Shown one piece after another: positions 11,149-22,014 of a DNA stretch of 64,000 nucleotides; the stretch's first letter is position 1; every line of letters starts with the position of its first letter. Made by a program: the position numbers and the translations under genes. This stretch comes from Crotophaga sulcirostris (lineage: Eukaryota; Chordata; Aves; Cuculiformes; Crotophagidae). Below the pieces are notes generated by a model, which saw only the letters and a program-made list of their open reading frames with translations, was not told the origin of the DNA and made no database searches. The stretch is taken from NCBI GenBank assembly GCA_013397455.1, contig VYZB01000526.1, forward strand, positions 120,440-184,439, in the 5' to 3' direction.

Positions 11149-11737
11149 TTGAGAAAATAGAAATCTGTGAACTCTCCAGCATTTAGCAGACCTAACTCGG
11201 GTCAAAATTACAACAGCAGTATCCCACCCTCCCAGGGACATCCCTCTGTGACAAGAGGGATGCAGAGGGGACAAAATACCTTGTTTTGCTCAGCAGAGGA
11301 CGTTGCACCTGAAATCCAGCCAACTCTCAGGTGAGCCCAACCTGTGCCAGAACAAGGTGGCTGCACTCACTCCTTTCCTACAGCAAACCAAGCCAAAGGA
11401 TGGAGTGAAGCCTGGAGCTTTCCCCCCCCGGTTTCTCCTTGCACAGCAAAATAATGGTTCCAAATGCTGGTTCTCTTCCAGCATCCCTTGCATTTCTCCT
11501 CTGTTTTGACTTAAAATGTGACTTTGGCTTTCAAGTTTAAAAGAAGAGAAACAAGAGCTGACACTTGCGTCAATATGAAACAACAGTTTTTGCCTCATTT
11601 AGACTTAGCACCACGAGTGTTTCTGCTTGCTGGTTTTTAAAAAGGAAACGAAACAACATCTGACACTGATTGCTGGGTATCCCTTTCTTTCAGAAAGCTT
11701 CTCTGCAGCAAAGCGTCCTGCTCACATTCACAAAAGT

Positions 11738-11772
11738 GATTTAGGTTGAATGGGACCTCTGGAAATCTCAAG
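11738..11772 (-). mobile_element. Possible degraded CR1 tail
   Basis: AGTGATTTAGGTTGAATGGG followed by ACCTCTGGAAATCTC resembles the antisense CR1 3' end (GGTTGGAAGGGACCTCTGGAGATC). The octamer tail itself is not clear, so this is weak. Confidence 0.35.
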
Positions 11773-11989
11773 AAGGGTCAGCTTAGAGCCGGGTTTTATA
11801 CTTCACTTCTGAAAAAAAATGGAATTTTCTGTTCAAAAAATTATGAAGTGGGTTTCTATTTGTAAATTATCATTGGAAAAAATCTCTTTCTCTCCTCCTG
11901 TGTGTTTTTGTAAGCATCCCAACACTTTTCAACCGTCCAGAAGTGATCCAGGTGAGGAATTTCAGTAACAACCGCTAGCTCCATCCTGT

Positions 11990-12440
11990 CTGACTTGTCA
12001 CTTATGGTCATTTGTATCGTTCTGAAATCACGCTCAGAGTTTGCAGATCATTTAGCAAATGACTTGTGCTTTCAGCCTGCTCTCCCCATACAATTTTCGG
12101 TGCTTCAAACCGCAGAAGGAGGCCATGGGTGTGCATTAAGTGCATGCATGCTGTGTGTTTACAAACACATCCAAACGCTGCGGATCAGCTTTATGAGCAC
12201 CGTGCACGGCACTGGATGCAAATTGGTTTCGCTCAGTCAATGAAGCCGGAGAGTTTTGCAGCAGCCATAAGACCTGCATATTCCTCTGCAGTGTATATTT
12301 ATCTAACTAATCTTCAAGATATTAGCGATAATCTTTGCCATTTTCCTTTAATGAATGGCTGACACGCTCGCCTGGAAGCTGTTACTGTAGAGACCACCAG
12401 AGAGAAGAAATCAGATATCCTATCTCCAATCGTTTATCAC
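11990..12440. promoter_or_regulatory. Candidate conserved regulatory island with octamer and FOX-like motifs
   Basis: Repeat-free DNA with several well-formed transcription-factor words: TGTTTACAAACA (12156-12167, a forkhead-like near-palindrome), a perfect POU octamer ATGCAAAT (12216-12223), TGCATGCATG, and AT-rich homeodomain-like words such as TTTATCTAACTAATC and CCTTTAATGAATGG. Two overlapping plus frames here have no recognisable domain. It is the best candidate enhancer in the left contig by motif content. Function is inferred. Confidence 0.38.
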
Positions 12441-12695
12441 TATCAGATCAGGGACAGAGCTTTTTCCCCTGTCTCTTTCCTTGATACCTCCCAGCGTGTT
12501 CGGTTATTAACCTCACTTAGCCTCCAGTAAAGCCTGGGAGACCAAACCAGAAACGTTCACATTTTATTCCCCATCTGCTCCTTGCCGGAAATATCGGGGC
12601 AGAACAAGATAAGGAGGGAGGACAAAGCTTGGCAGGGGTATCCTTAAAGATCTTGGCCACAAATAGGGTTTTCTGGGGAGGTACTTTTTTACACA

Positions 12696-12975
12696 GGCAT
12701 ATAGATAGAATGAGAGGGAATGGTTTTAAATTGGAAGAGGGAAGATTTAGATTAGACAGCATGGAGAAATTCTTGACGATGAGGGTGGTGAGACACTGGC
12801 ACAGGCTGCCCAGGGAAGCTTTGGATGCCCCACCCCTGGAGGTGTTCAAGGCCAGGTTGGATGGGGCTTTGAGCAACCTGATCCAGTGGGAGGTGTCCCT
12901 GCTTATGGCAGGGAGGGTGGAATTGAATGGGCTTTAAGGTCCCTTCTAACCCAAACCATTCTATCATTCTACGGT
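12696..12975 (+). mobile_element. CR1 LINE fragment
   Basis: GAGAGGGAATGGTTTTAAAT, GGGAAGATTTAGATTAGACA, GTGGTGAGACACTGGCACAG, GGAGGTGTTCAAGGCCAGGT and a tail ATTCTATCATTCTAC. The sense frame 12629-12937 keeps ORF2 C-terminal residues ([20 protein letters not shown]) but no start or catalytic domain. Confidence 0.93.
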
Positions 12976-13825
12976 TCCTTAAACCATGTCACTCACCCAG
13001 TGATGCCAATTGCCGCTGAGCTGGGAATCAAGGAATTACTTGCTTGTTATCAGCTCCCCACCAAGGACTGTGATCTCATTAGCTCGCCCAGACTAACGAA
13101 AGAGGGATGCCGGCCAAGAACGCTGCGGGATCAAAGGATGATGGAGCAAAGGATGCTAACGGCCACCGTGCTGCTGTGAGCAGGACAGATTTCCCAGTAA
13201 GGGGACTCCTTCTCTGAGTTAATATCCCTCCAGTAACCAGGTTTCCCCCACAGTCATCCCAGTGCACAGCCAGAGGGTGTCTGCTTTCAGAGCACTTCTA
13301 TCCAAGCCTGCATCCCACAGGGTTGCTAAAATCCCCGAGTTAGCAAGAGTCTGTGCCACAGGGCTGACCAAATTCTGCATCCATTAACTACTTAACAAAA
13401 TTCCTTGTGCTCATCCCCGCCTCCAACACATTAGAGTTAATGCTCTTCCCCATTTCCAGGCCAAAAGCCAAGGCAGATCTTTGCAGAAGTGGTTTTCCTC
13501 CTATCCTTGGAGTGTTTGGGTTGTGAAAGGCTGCACAATGAGCACTGCAGTCATCTAGTTCAGTCTGAACTATCTTACCCCCCACATCTACATCACACCC
13601 TGGATACAAATACGTAGAAATATTGATGCAGCCCTTCTTCTCAAGGGAATCCCATTAAAAAAAACAGGAGGCATCAGCTTCTAAGTCCTCTATGGAAAAT
13701 CTACAAGCTGTGCTCATTGGAACTGCAAATATCTACAGTTTCTTGCTGCTTTGGGGTTGCTTTTCACCTTCCAGGTGGCATACGGGATCCTCAGTTATTT
13801 CTAACAGATGGACCACTCAATGGAT
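12976..13825. other. Unique intergenic DNA
   Basis: No gene or repeat family was recognised. Short overlapping open frames only. Confidence 0.5.
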
Positions 13826-14573
13826 AAGGAATTGCACCTGGGTTGGGGCAATCCCAAGCAGAAATTCAAGAGAAAGGATAAATAGCAGTTCTGAAGAGAA
13901 GGACTTGAGGGGGAGTTGTGGATCAGAAGCTCACCATGAGCCAGCAATGTGCACTTGCAGCCCAGGAAGCCAACTGTATCCTGGGCTGCATACAAAGTAG
14001 TGGGACCAGCAAGTCAAGGGAGGGGATTCTCCTCCTCTATTCTGCTCTGGTAAGAACCCACCTGGAGTCCTGCATTCAGCTTTGGATCCCTCAGCACAGG
14101 AAGGACATGGATCTGTTACAGCAAGTTCAGAGGAGGCCAGGAAGATCATCAGAGGGCTGGAGCACCTCCAGGCTGAGAGTTGGGGATGTTTAGCCTGGAG
14201 AAGAGAAGGCTCCGGGGAGGCCTTAGAGCATCTTTCCAGTATTTAAAAGAAGCCAACAGGAAAGATGAGGAGGGGCTGTCTATCAGTAATTGTAGGGATA
14301 GGATGAGGGGAAATGTTTTTAAGCTGAAAGAGGGGAGATTTAAGCGAGATATTAGGAAGATATTTTTTCATGTGAGAGTGGTGAGGCCCTGGCACAGGTT
14401 GCCCAGAGAAGCAGTGGATGCCCCACCACTGAAGGTGTTCAAGACTCGGTTGGATGAGGTTTTGAGCACCCTGATCCAGTGGGAGATGTCCCTGCCCATG
14501 GCAGGAGGGTTGGAACTGGATGAGCTTTAGAGTCCCTTGCAACTGAAACCGTTCTATGATTCTGTGATTCTAT
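13826..14573 (+). mobile_element. CR1 LINE, long 5'-truncated copy
   Basis: Begins near TGCACCTGGGTTGGGGCAAT and runs through ATGAGCCAGCAATGTGCACT, CTGCTCTGGTAAGAACCCAC, CAGCACAGGAAGGACATGGA and AGCCTGGAGAAGAGAAGGCT to the ATTCTATGATTCTGTG tail at about 14553-14570. The C-terminal ORF2 region is readable in pieces (frames 13918-14193 and 14180-14530) with a frame change between them. Confidence 0.94.
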
Positions 14574-15061
14574 GACAAGGAATGCTTCAAGCTCCCAAGC
14601 CTGGCACACACTCATTGCCTTTTCCCTTCTCTGTGTTCAGGGTGAACATGTTAGCCCAGCTCTCTTCTGCACTCTGGCTTCACCCTGTTGTCCAGCTGAA
14701 AACCTAGTTGCTGGAAGCCAGCCCACCTCTCAAATGGGTAGCAGAGGGGCCTGGAGCCCAAGTTAAGCAGATAAATCTGGATGTGACTTTTTGGGATACT
14801 TCAGGTCACCTGGACACAAATGACAAGCCCTTCCAGATGCCCATTCATGCTGGCTGTTGGCAGCATCGCCCTCCCAGGAGTCATTTATTAATTTTCTCCC
14901 TCTATATGGAAGTGTTATAACTTTAAACCACAATGAGAACTTTCACCAAGTCCAGTTGCTTTGCACCCCAGTCACCACAAACCTACCCTCTCAGGGACTA
15001 CAGTACACACAAATCACATTTCGATGGCTGCAATGAACACAAAGGAACATTCTTATAGGAA
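14574..15061. other. Unique intergenic DNA
   Basis: No gene or repeat was recognised between two CR1 fragments. Confidence 0.5.
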
Positions 15062-15112
15062 GATCCTGTAGGTCTTTTCTAACCTTAATGATTCTATGAT
15101 TTTATGATTCTG
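15062..15112 (+). mobile_element. CR1 3' tail fragment
   Basis: GATCCTGTAGGTCTTTTCTA, then ACCTTAATGATTCTATGATT and TTATGATTCTG. Only the terminal 50 bp. Confidence 0.85.
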
Positions 15113-16682
15113 TATATGTTAATTTGAACACTGAATTGAGTCTTGGCTGAGTTTGGACTGCCAAGCTTGGAAGCCACTGAAAATCCTTCGAACATCTGAC
15201 ATGACAGCAAGAAGGGTCTTCAATAGAACTTGACAGCTGTCCATTTTTTCACTTACAAGTTGTGAGTGACAAGCTTTTTACTCTTTCCCCATGATTGGAT
15301 GGATATGGAGATTGAGGTCTATACATCTGAATTAAAAATCTTGGGTTAATCGGGTCATCTCCTGGATAGAGACAGACAAGTGATGTACACAGGCCCTCTT
15401 GGTTTGTTCCTCAGAGTGAGGAAATTGGATTAGAAAGTCTGGTGGACATGGATGTCAGTGATCATGTGCATTTCATGGAGGGGGTGTTAAGAGACACATT
15501 ATCCAAAGGGAACTCCCTTGAAGCCATCTAGGTAAGTTGTTTTGTGACTTCCTAAAGGCTCAATTGTCTAATTTGCATCATTTTTTGCAGTCAGTTCTGA
15601 CTAAGGCTCCTGCCACATCTGCAAGGAAATGGATTCAAATTCTGCTTTGGGATTCTCAGGTCAGCCTCCATGTGCAACACTGGGTTAACTGGTGGTTTTG
15701 GGTGAAGACATGCAATGCTTGCTCTAGTCTAAGGAAAGAATAAATCCTCAGGAAGCCACAAATAAAACATTTCACAGTTTCACAGAGTCTTTCTTCAAAC
15801 AGCTGAAGATAAAGTCGTTGTCCTCTTATGCCAGTGGAGACACAATCCCTTCACCTACCTATCTTGAGTGTCTTCTGACAGAGTTAAATTGCATTTTCTT
15901 GTTGTTGTTCTTGCTCCATTAAACTCCATTTCCATCCTTGGCTTTGGGGTGTCCTCCTCTCTCCTTTGTCCCTCCCAGCCTGGACTATTCTGATCCACAG
16001 GATATTATCCCACCTATTCCAATCATCTCTCGAGCTTGTTCACCGCATGTCCCTGCCAGATCCCCTGCTCCCTTTCTCTGGGAGCAGGACTTAGCAGGGA
16101 GGACCCCAAAGAGTTAATCCTCCTCAATAGTTATGCAGGTGCACCTCCACAGTTCCTGGGCAAAGCTTCCTGGAGCCAGCAATACTGCTGAGGGTTTCGG
16201 CAGGGCGACAGAGCCACTTAGTGCGCGCCACTGTCGGTAACGGAGCGGCAGTGGTGGGATGGGGCTGAAAGCAGATCCCCACTTTCAGCTGACACTAAGG
16301 AGGGGAGATAGGGTTTCTCCTAGGGGAGGAGGAGGTGAGGAGCAGCCCAAGGAGAGGATAGGTACAGAGGGCTGGGAGGGAGAAGGTGGCGTCTGTCATA
16401 GACAGATGACCTCTGACCATTATATCCTGCAGCAGATCTGTCGCTGGCATTTCCCCAACAGCTTGAAAAGTGGGATAACCAACGGTTAAATCCTTTACAG
16501 AGAATCAGTAGGGCAAGATGAAGAAACCTCCACCTTGGATTAAGCTTTTAAGTAGACCTTTGATGGGAGACTCAGGCAGAGGCAAAGATGGAATGCTTCC
16601 CAGTGTGAGTGCAATGAGCTGAAGCAGTGCAGTGCACAGAGAGAGGCTATCCAAGGGCAAACCCTTGGTGTGCTCTCACTAG
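15113..16682. other. Unique intergenic DNA with a GC-rich patch
   Basis: No repeat family was recognised. A CpG-containing patch lies at about 16195-16260 (TAGTGCGCGCCACTGTCGGT), followed by purine-rich DNA to 16390. A short plus frame 16259-16489 has no recognisable domain. The CpG patch could be a small regulatory site, but it is too short to call a CpG island. Confidence 0.45.
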
Positions 16683-17560
16683 GTTTGTACACAACATCAA
16701 ATTGTGCTGGAGGGTTGATCTTTTTTAGGGTAAGAAAGCTCTACAGAGGGATCTGAACAGGCTGGATCCATGGGCTGAGGGCAACAGAATGGCTTTCAAC
16801 AAGGCTCACTGCCGGATCCTGCACTTGGGTCACAGCAACCCCATGCAACGCTACAAGATTGGGGACAAATGGCTGGAAAGATGCCTGATAGAAAAGGACC
16901 TGGGAATGTTGATCGACTGTGGTTGACCATAAGCCAGCAGTGGCCCAAGAGGCCAAGACGGCCAACAGCATCCTGACATATCAGAAATGGTGAGGCCAGC
17001 AGGAACAGGGAGGGGATTGTGCCCCTGTACTCAGCATTGGTGAGTCCACACCTCAAATCCTATGCTCAGTTTTGGGTCCCTGACTACAAGAAAGACACTG
17101 AGGTGCTGGAGTGCATCCAGAGAAGGGGAACAAGGCTGGGGAAGGGTCTGGAGCACAGGGGTTATGTGGAGCAGCTAAGGGAACTGGAGCTATTTAGTCT
17201 GGAGAAGAGGAAGCTGGAGGGAATACTTGTCACTCCCTACAGCTTCCTGAAAGGAGGTTGTAGTGAGGTGGGTGTCTTTTTCCCAAGTGACAAGTGATAG
17301 GACAAGAGGAAATGGCCTCAAGTTGTGCCAGGGGAGGTTTGCATTGGGTATTAGGAAAAACTTCTGCACTGAAGGGCTTGTCAAGCACTGGAAGAGATTT
17401 CCCAGGGAAGTGGTTGAGTCACTGTCCCTGGAGATATTTAAAAGACGTGTAGATGTGCTGCTTAGGGACATGTTTTAGTGATGGACTTGGCAGTGCTAGG
17501 TTTATTGTTGGAGCCGATAATCTTAACGGTCTTTTGCAGCCTAAATTATTCTATTATTCT
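16683..17560 (+). mobile_element. CR1 LINE, longest copy in the left contig
   Basis: Starts near ACACAACATCAAATTGTGCT and includes CAGAGGGATCTGAACAGGCT, CTGCACTTGGGTCACAGCAA, TGAGTCCACACCTCAAATCC, AGTCTGGAGAAGAGGAAGCT and GGGGAGGTTTGCATTGGGTA, ending in ATTATTCTATTATTCTA. About 880 bp of ORF2 3' sequence plus tail. The frames are interrupted, so it is dead. Confidence 0.93.
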
Positions 17561-17734
17561 AAACCAGCTCCTGGCAAACAGATGACTTAACTCTGCACTT
17601 ATATGAGTACAATATGACAACTGAGGTAACCACGTTGATTGTCCCTACACGAACATGTTGGTATCAGGCTGGAGAGCTCAGAGATGGTGAGAGATCTGGC
17701 TGCATGCTGCTAACCCTAAGCCCTCACACAAGAG

Positions 17735-18081
17735 GTTATCAACTCTACAACTACCTAAAAGGAGGCTGTAGTCAAGCGGGCGTTGGTCTCTTCTCACAGG
17801 TGACCAGGGACAGAACTAGAGGACATGGACTTAAACTTCGTCAGGGGAGGTTTAGACTTGATGTTAGGAAGAAGTTCTACACTGAAAGGGTGATTGGCCA
17901 CTGGAATGCACTGCCCAGGGAGGTGGTGGAGTCGCCGACCCTTGATGTGTTTAAGGGAAGATTGGATGAGGCACTCAGTGCCATGGTTTAGGTGATGAGC
18001 TGGTGTTAGTGTTGGCTTATAGGTTGGACTTGATGATCTCAGAGGTCTCTTCCAACCTGGTTATACTGTGAAACTGTGAAA
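17735..18081 (+). mobile_element. CR1 LINE, TACTGTGAA-tail subfamily
   Basis: TCTACAACTACCTAAAAGGA, CAGGTGACCAGGGACAGAAC, AGGTTTAGACTTGATGTTAG, GGCACTCAGTGCCATGGTTT and tail TATACTGTGAAACTGTGAAA. Closely resembles the copy at 49052-49568. The plus frame 17614-17991 reads the C-terminal coding part up to EALSAMV. Confidence 0.93.
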
Positions 18082-18117
18082 CCAGGTTTTCCAACCAAGC
18101 AATTCTATGATTCTATT
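18082..18117 (+). mobile_element. Residual CR1 tail next to another copy
   Basis: AGGTTTTCCAACCAAGCAAT then TCTATGATTCTATTTG. This is the 3' end of a different CR1 subfamily, stranded between two plus-strand copies. It is consistent with insertion of the 17735-18081 element into it. Confidence 0.75.
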
Positions 18118-18126
18118 TGTCAGGCA

Positions 18127-18285
18127 CAGAAAGAGGCTGCCCAGGGAGGTGGTTGAGTCATCATCCATTGAGTTATTTAAAAGACAGGTAGAGGAAGTGC
18201 TCAGGGATTTGGTTTAGTAGTGGACAGGTATGGTTGGACTCGATGATCTTAAATGTCTTTTCCAACCAAGGGATTCTATGATTCT
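18127..18285 (+). mobile_element. CR1 3' fragment
   Basis: AGAGGCTGCCCAGGGAGGTG, TTATTTAAAAGACAGGTAGA, TGGACTCGATGATCTTAAAT and GGGATTCTATGATTCTAT. It is the third plus-strand CR1 end within 560 bp. Confidence 0.92.
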
Positions 18286-18479
18286 ATCAGTGGAGAAAAG
18301 CATCCCAGAAACAGGAGGAAAGGACCAGCAGGCAAAGTGTTAAGAGAAACCACTCTGGTGAAATACATTCAGTAAGAACTGGATGAAAGAGAGGGAGAGG
18401 AGATTGAAGTCCAGCTGGACCTTTCCTTTATCCCCCCCGTTTGATTTTATGGGCTCTGAAATGTTGCCCATCTGCCCTC

Positions 18480-18990
18480 GGTGTACGCTGCTCTTTTTTA
18501 ATTGAAACGGACAGAGGGTATTGACTAGCTATCAAAATTCATATCTATGCAACATTTCATTTCCAGTGGCCTCAGCACTCCACCGCCACCTCTCCCTTAT
18601 TCCCCATCCTTTCGCTATAAAGGCAACTGTCACTTCGATAAACGGCCCCTAATGGTGGGCGGCCAAGGTGGGAGCTGGGGGAGAGCTGCAGGCAGGGGTG
18701 GGACAAAAAGCTTTCAGATCCTGCTGGAAAACTTCATCAGGAAAGGATAAAAAAGCCCTCCAAGTGCTTTTATTTTTTTTAATAACTGGGAGATTTAATT
18801 AATTGATTGCCTATTAAGGCTAATATAATTTTGATGATGTCGCCTATCTTTTCTGCCATTGATTTTAAGTCAGGGTCTCTTTCTCGCCTTTTGGTTGTAT
18901 TTTTGGTAATGGGGCCCATTGTTATTAGAATTCAATTGAATTTTCACTATCTCTGCACCATAAGCCAGATGAGCCAAAAAGAAGGATGGA
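18480..18990. promoter_or_regulatory. Candidate conserved regulatory island, AT-rich homeodomain words
   Basis: Repeat-free DNA with TTTAATTAATTGATT at 18794-18808, CTAGCTATCAAAATTCATA, GCTATAAAGGCAAC and a palindromic ATTCAATTGAAT at 18930-18941. A same-frame reading over 18807-18995 has no recognisable domain. Conservation cannot be tested here. Confidence 0.35.
18930..18947. promoter_or_regulatory. Palindromic 18-mer, first copy
   Basis: ATTCAATTGAATTTTCAC. The first twelve bases are a perfect palindrome. An identical 18-mer occurs at 19111-19128, 181 bp downstream on the same strand. It could bind homeodomain dimers. Chance in AT-rich DNA is possible but unlikely for an exact 18-mer. Confidence 0.35.
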
Positions 18991-19110
18991 AATGAGTGTT
19001 ATTGGTATTTATTCAGTTGAACATCCACTACTTCTGGTTTGGCTCTTCCTTCTTACCTCGACAAGCTGCTCTTCACGACAGATAGCAGGAAAGAAATGCC
19101 CACACTGTTT

Positions 19111-19128
19111 ATTCAATTGAATTTTCAC
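19111..19128. promoter_or_regulatory. Palindromic 18-mer, second copy
   Basis: Exact repeat of the 18-mer at 18930-18947, containing the palindrome ATTCAATTGAAT. The flanks (CTGTTT before, CTACTT after) differ from the first copy, so the repeated unit is short. Confidence 0.35.
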
Positions 19129-19301
19129 CTACTTTCCCCTTCAGTAATGAGAGAATTTCTTAATCCAAGGTAACACAAAGAAAAAGAGAAACAGGATCCA
19201 AAGCAAAGCTGCCTGTTTCTGATGTTGAGAGCAAATACATGGAGGTCACGGGAAGGCAAAGGCTTCATTTTTGCTATTTTCATGCATATGTTAAAAAATT
19301 A

Positions 19302-19612
19302 TCATGGAATGGTTTGGGTTGGAACGGACCTTAAAGCCCATCCAGTTTCAACCCCACTGCCATGGGCAGAGACACCTCCCACTGGATCAGGTTGTTCAAA
19401 GCCCCATCCAACGTGGCCTTGAACACCTCCAGGGATGGGGCATCCATGACTTCTCTGGACAACCTGTGCCAGTTACTGAGCACTCTCACAGGAAAAAATT
19501 CCTCCTAATATGTAACCTAAATCTCCCCTCTTTGAGCTTAAACCCATTCCCCCTCATCCTATACCTCCACTCTCTGATAAAAAGCCCTTCCCCAGCTTTC
19601 AGTACTGGAAGG
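19302..19612 (-). mobile_element. CR1 LINE fragment
   Basis: ATGGAATGGTTTGGGTTGGA, ACACCTCCCACTGGATCAGG, CTCCAGGGATGGGGCATCCA and CTAATATGTAACCTAAATCT, ending near CAGTACTGGAAGGAAATG. About 310 bp of the 3' end in antisense. Confidence 0.93.
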
Positions 19613-19964
19613 AAATGATGAAAGAATTTCTCCTTGCCACTGGGTCCATCTCTCTGACATATCAGGATGACATTTTGCTGGCAGCGCACGTTTAGGATCC
19701 TTGTTTTCTCCATCAGCAGCTCCCCAGTTCATGTCAGAGTAATCTGATCATTTGCAGCAGTGATTTGGGAGAAGATCACTGGGTCAAGCCACGATGCATA
19801 AATGTACTTTGGTGCCAACAGCCCACACCTCCAGTGCTGGCCATAGCCCCCAGCCCCAGCTGCCCCTCAAATCCCACATTTATCCCTCACCAGCTTACCT
19901 GGATCACCCTGCCACAGGGTTGTGGGTCCAGAAGGACAGATAATGATGTGCAGCTCAAGAGCCG
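19613..19964. other. Unique intergenic DNA
   Basis: No gene or repeat was recognised. Confidence 0.5.
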
Positions 19965-20433
19965 ATGAGTCCTGTGTTCAGTTTTGAGCCGTTCACTACA
20001 AGAAAGATATTGAGGGACTGGAGCATGTCCAGACAAGGGCAACAAAGCTGGTGAAGGGGCTGGAGAACAAGGATTATAAGGAACAGCTGAGGGAACTGGG
20101 GTGTTTAGCCTAGAGAAACTACGGAGACCTTTTCACTGTCTACAACTGCCTGAAAGGAGTTTGTAGCGCGGTGGGTGTTCTCCCAAGTGACAGGTGATAG
20201 GACGAGAGGTAATGCAACAGGGGAGGTTCAGATTAGACATCAGGAAAAATGTCTTCTCTGAAAGGGTTCTCAGGTGCTGGAAGAGGCTGCCCAGGGAGGT
20301 GGTTGAGTCACCATTCCTGGAGGTGTTTAAAAGACAGGTAGGTGAGGTGCTCAAGGATCTGGTTTAGTAGATGACAGGTACAGCTGGGCTCAATGATCTC
20401 AAGGGTCTTTTCCAACCAAGTGATTCTATGACT
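19965..20433 (+). mobile_element. CR1 LINE fragment
   Basis: GTCCTGTGTTCAGTTTTGAG, GACTGGAGCATGTCCAGACA, GGAGAACAAGGATTATAAGG, CCCAGGGAGGTGGTTGAGTC and GGTGTTTAAAAGACAGGTAG, ending GTGATTCTATGAC. A small internal loss precedes GGGGAGGTTCAGATTAGACA. Confidence 0.92.
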
Positions 20434-20982
20434 TTCTACTTGGCCTGCTGCCCTCAGCTTTCCCTTCTGATATTTGGGTTGTGCAGAATATCCAGGAACA
20501 TTTGTTCCCTGACTCCCATCTGTGCCGCAGGGAGACCAGATCCTGCCAGGTGCTGCCTGCCTGTGCTGGTTGCTCCTTTTCCATGGTCCTGGCCATGCTG
20601 ACCAGACCCTCTTTCTGTCCCCTAAACCTGATGCTGGCAGACCTGGGAAAGACCCTTCATTTCCCAAGTGTTTTGCATACCTCTGACTGGGCAGGCTGCC
20701 CACCCATATCTCCACCCTGGCTCAACCATGCAGCATCTGCTGTCCCTGGAGGACCCTGCCCTTCCCTCCTGCCTTCCCCTCGCTGGTATGCGCCCATGGG
20801 ACCAACCTCACCGGTACCACACTCCTGCAGTGAGCAAATGCCACCCCACAAGCATGTGCTTCCCCTCACATCCCACACATGCTTTCTGACATTCCTGCCT
20901 GCAGAGATCACTTTGCAAGCCTGGGTGACATCCGCAGGGGGTTGCTCAGATCCTTGGAGCCACCCTCTCTTGGGAGAGTGAT
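20434..20982. other. Unique C-rich intergenic DNA
   Basis: Pyrimidine-rich on the plus strand. Open frames occur on both strands over the same bases (plus 20481-20981, minus 20657-20911), which points to composition rather than coding. No domain was recognised. Confidence 0.5.
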
Positions 20983-21128
20983 CATAGAATCAATCATAGA
21001 ATGGTTCGGGTTAGAAGGGACCTTAAAGTCCATCCAGTTCCAACCCCCCTGCCATGGGCAGGGACACCTCCCACTGGGTCAGGCTACTCAAGGCTCCATC
21101 CAGCCTGACCTTGAACACTTCCAGGGAG
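20983..21128 (-). mobile_element. CR1 LINE fragment near the contig gap
   Basis: TCATAGAATCAATCATAGAA, CAACCCCCCTGCCATGGGCA and ACTTGAACACTTCCAGGGAG-type blocks. It lies 70 bp before the N run, and a plus-strand CR1 follows the gap. Repeat content may explain why assembly broke here. Confidence 0.92.
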
Positions 21129-21199
21129 GAGTAAGATCAAAAGCAGCACAGAGAGACCAGCACTTGCACTGGCAGAGCCACACTCTGACATCTTATATA

Positions 21200-21336
21200 N
21201 NNNNNNNNNNNNNNNNNNNNNNNNNNNNNNNNNNNNNNNNNNNNNNNNNNNNNNNNNNNNNNNNNNNNNNNNNNNNNNNNNNNNNNNNNNNNNNNNNNNN
21301 NNNNNNNNNNNNNNNNNNNNNNNNNNNNNNNNNNNN
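21200..21336. other. Assembly gap (N run)
   Basis: 137 consecutive N between two contigs. Sequence quality differs sharply across it: no A11 grid blocks to the left, many to the right. CR1 fragments lie close on both sides in opposite orientation. Confidence 0.99.
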
Positions 21337-21445
21337 ATTGGATGAGGCACTCAGTACCATGGTTTAGATGAAAAAAAAAAAATTGTGCTGGGTTCTAGGT
21401 TGGACTCGGTGATCTCAGAGGTCCTTTCAAAAAAAAAAATACTGT
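21337..21445 (+). mobile_element. CR1 3' fragment at contig start
   Basis: ATTGGATGAGGCACTCAGTA then CATGGTTTAGATG, GGTTGGACTCGGTGATCTCA and TACTGTGATA. Two A11 blocks (21372-21382 and 21429-21439) overwrite it. The second replaces what related copies show as CAACCTGGTAA. The 5' part is lost in the gap. Confidence 0.9.
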
Positions 21446-21472
21446 GATAATATATATAATATATATACATAT
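21446..21472. repeat. AT dinucleotide-rich tract
   Basis: AATATATATAATATATATAC directly after a CR1 tail, a common place for microsatellite growth from the tail. Confidence 0.8.
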
Positions 21473-22014
21473 CAGGTCACCCTTGCATTACATGCATCAT
21501 GTTGCTTTTTGTAGCCTCAGGTACCTACTTAGTAAAAACAACAAAAAAAAAAATCAAAGCAGGTGCAGGAATCTCCTCTTCCCATCCAACATCAGATTAA
21601 AAAAAAAAAACAACCACCTATTTCCTCCTACCCATGTGTGGCTCCAGAAGCAGCCTAAAAAAAAAAAAATCTGACAATTAAACTAGCATTATGACATTAG
21701 CTTTTAAAACCCTAAAAAAAAAAAATAATGTCCCCGTGTTAGCACAGCGCACACAGAAAACGCCAGGGGCAAAAAAAAAAAATTATTAAAATTAACATTT
21801 AAAACCCGTACCATGAAGTAATGTGTGAAAAAAAAAAAGATAAATCAGACAGTTAAACTAGTAACGTAACATTAGCAGTTAGAATCGTGGCCATGAAATA
21901 AAGTCAAGGTTAGGAGGTGGATAAATCAGGTTGCTCAGCCAGAGCTTCTTTATGTTGACGCTTGAAAAACCCTGACCAGGGGGAAAAAGAGCCAGATGAA
22001 AAAAAAAAAAGGAA
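21473..22014. other. Unique DNA with dense A11 blocks
   Basis: Consecutive grid slots from 21543 to 21828 all carry A11. No gene or repeat was recognised. The words GACAATTAAACTAGCATTAT... (21674 on) and GACAGTTAAACTAGTAACGT... (21848 on) resemble each other over about 40 bp, so a degraded local duplication is likely. Confidence 0.5.

Noticed and set aside
20481..20981. A 166-codon plus-strand frame
   Set aside because: Pyrimidine-rich DNA with open frames on both strands. It reads into an antisense CR1. No domain was recognised.
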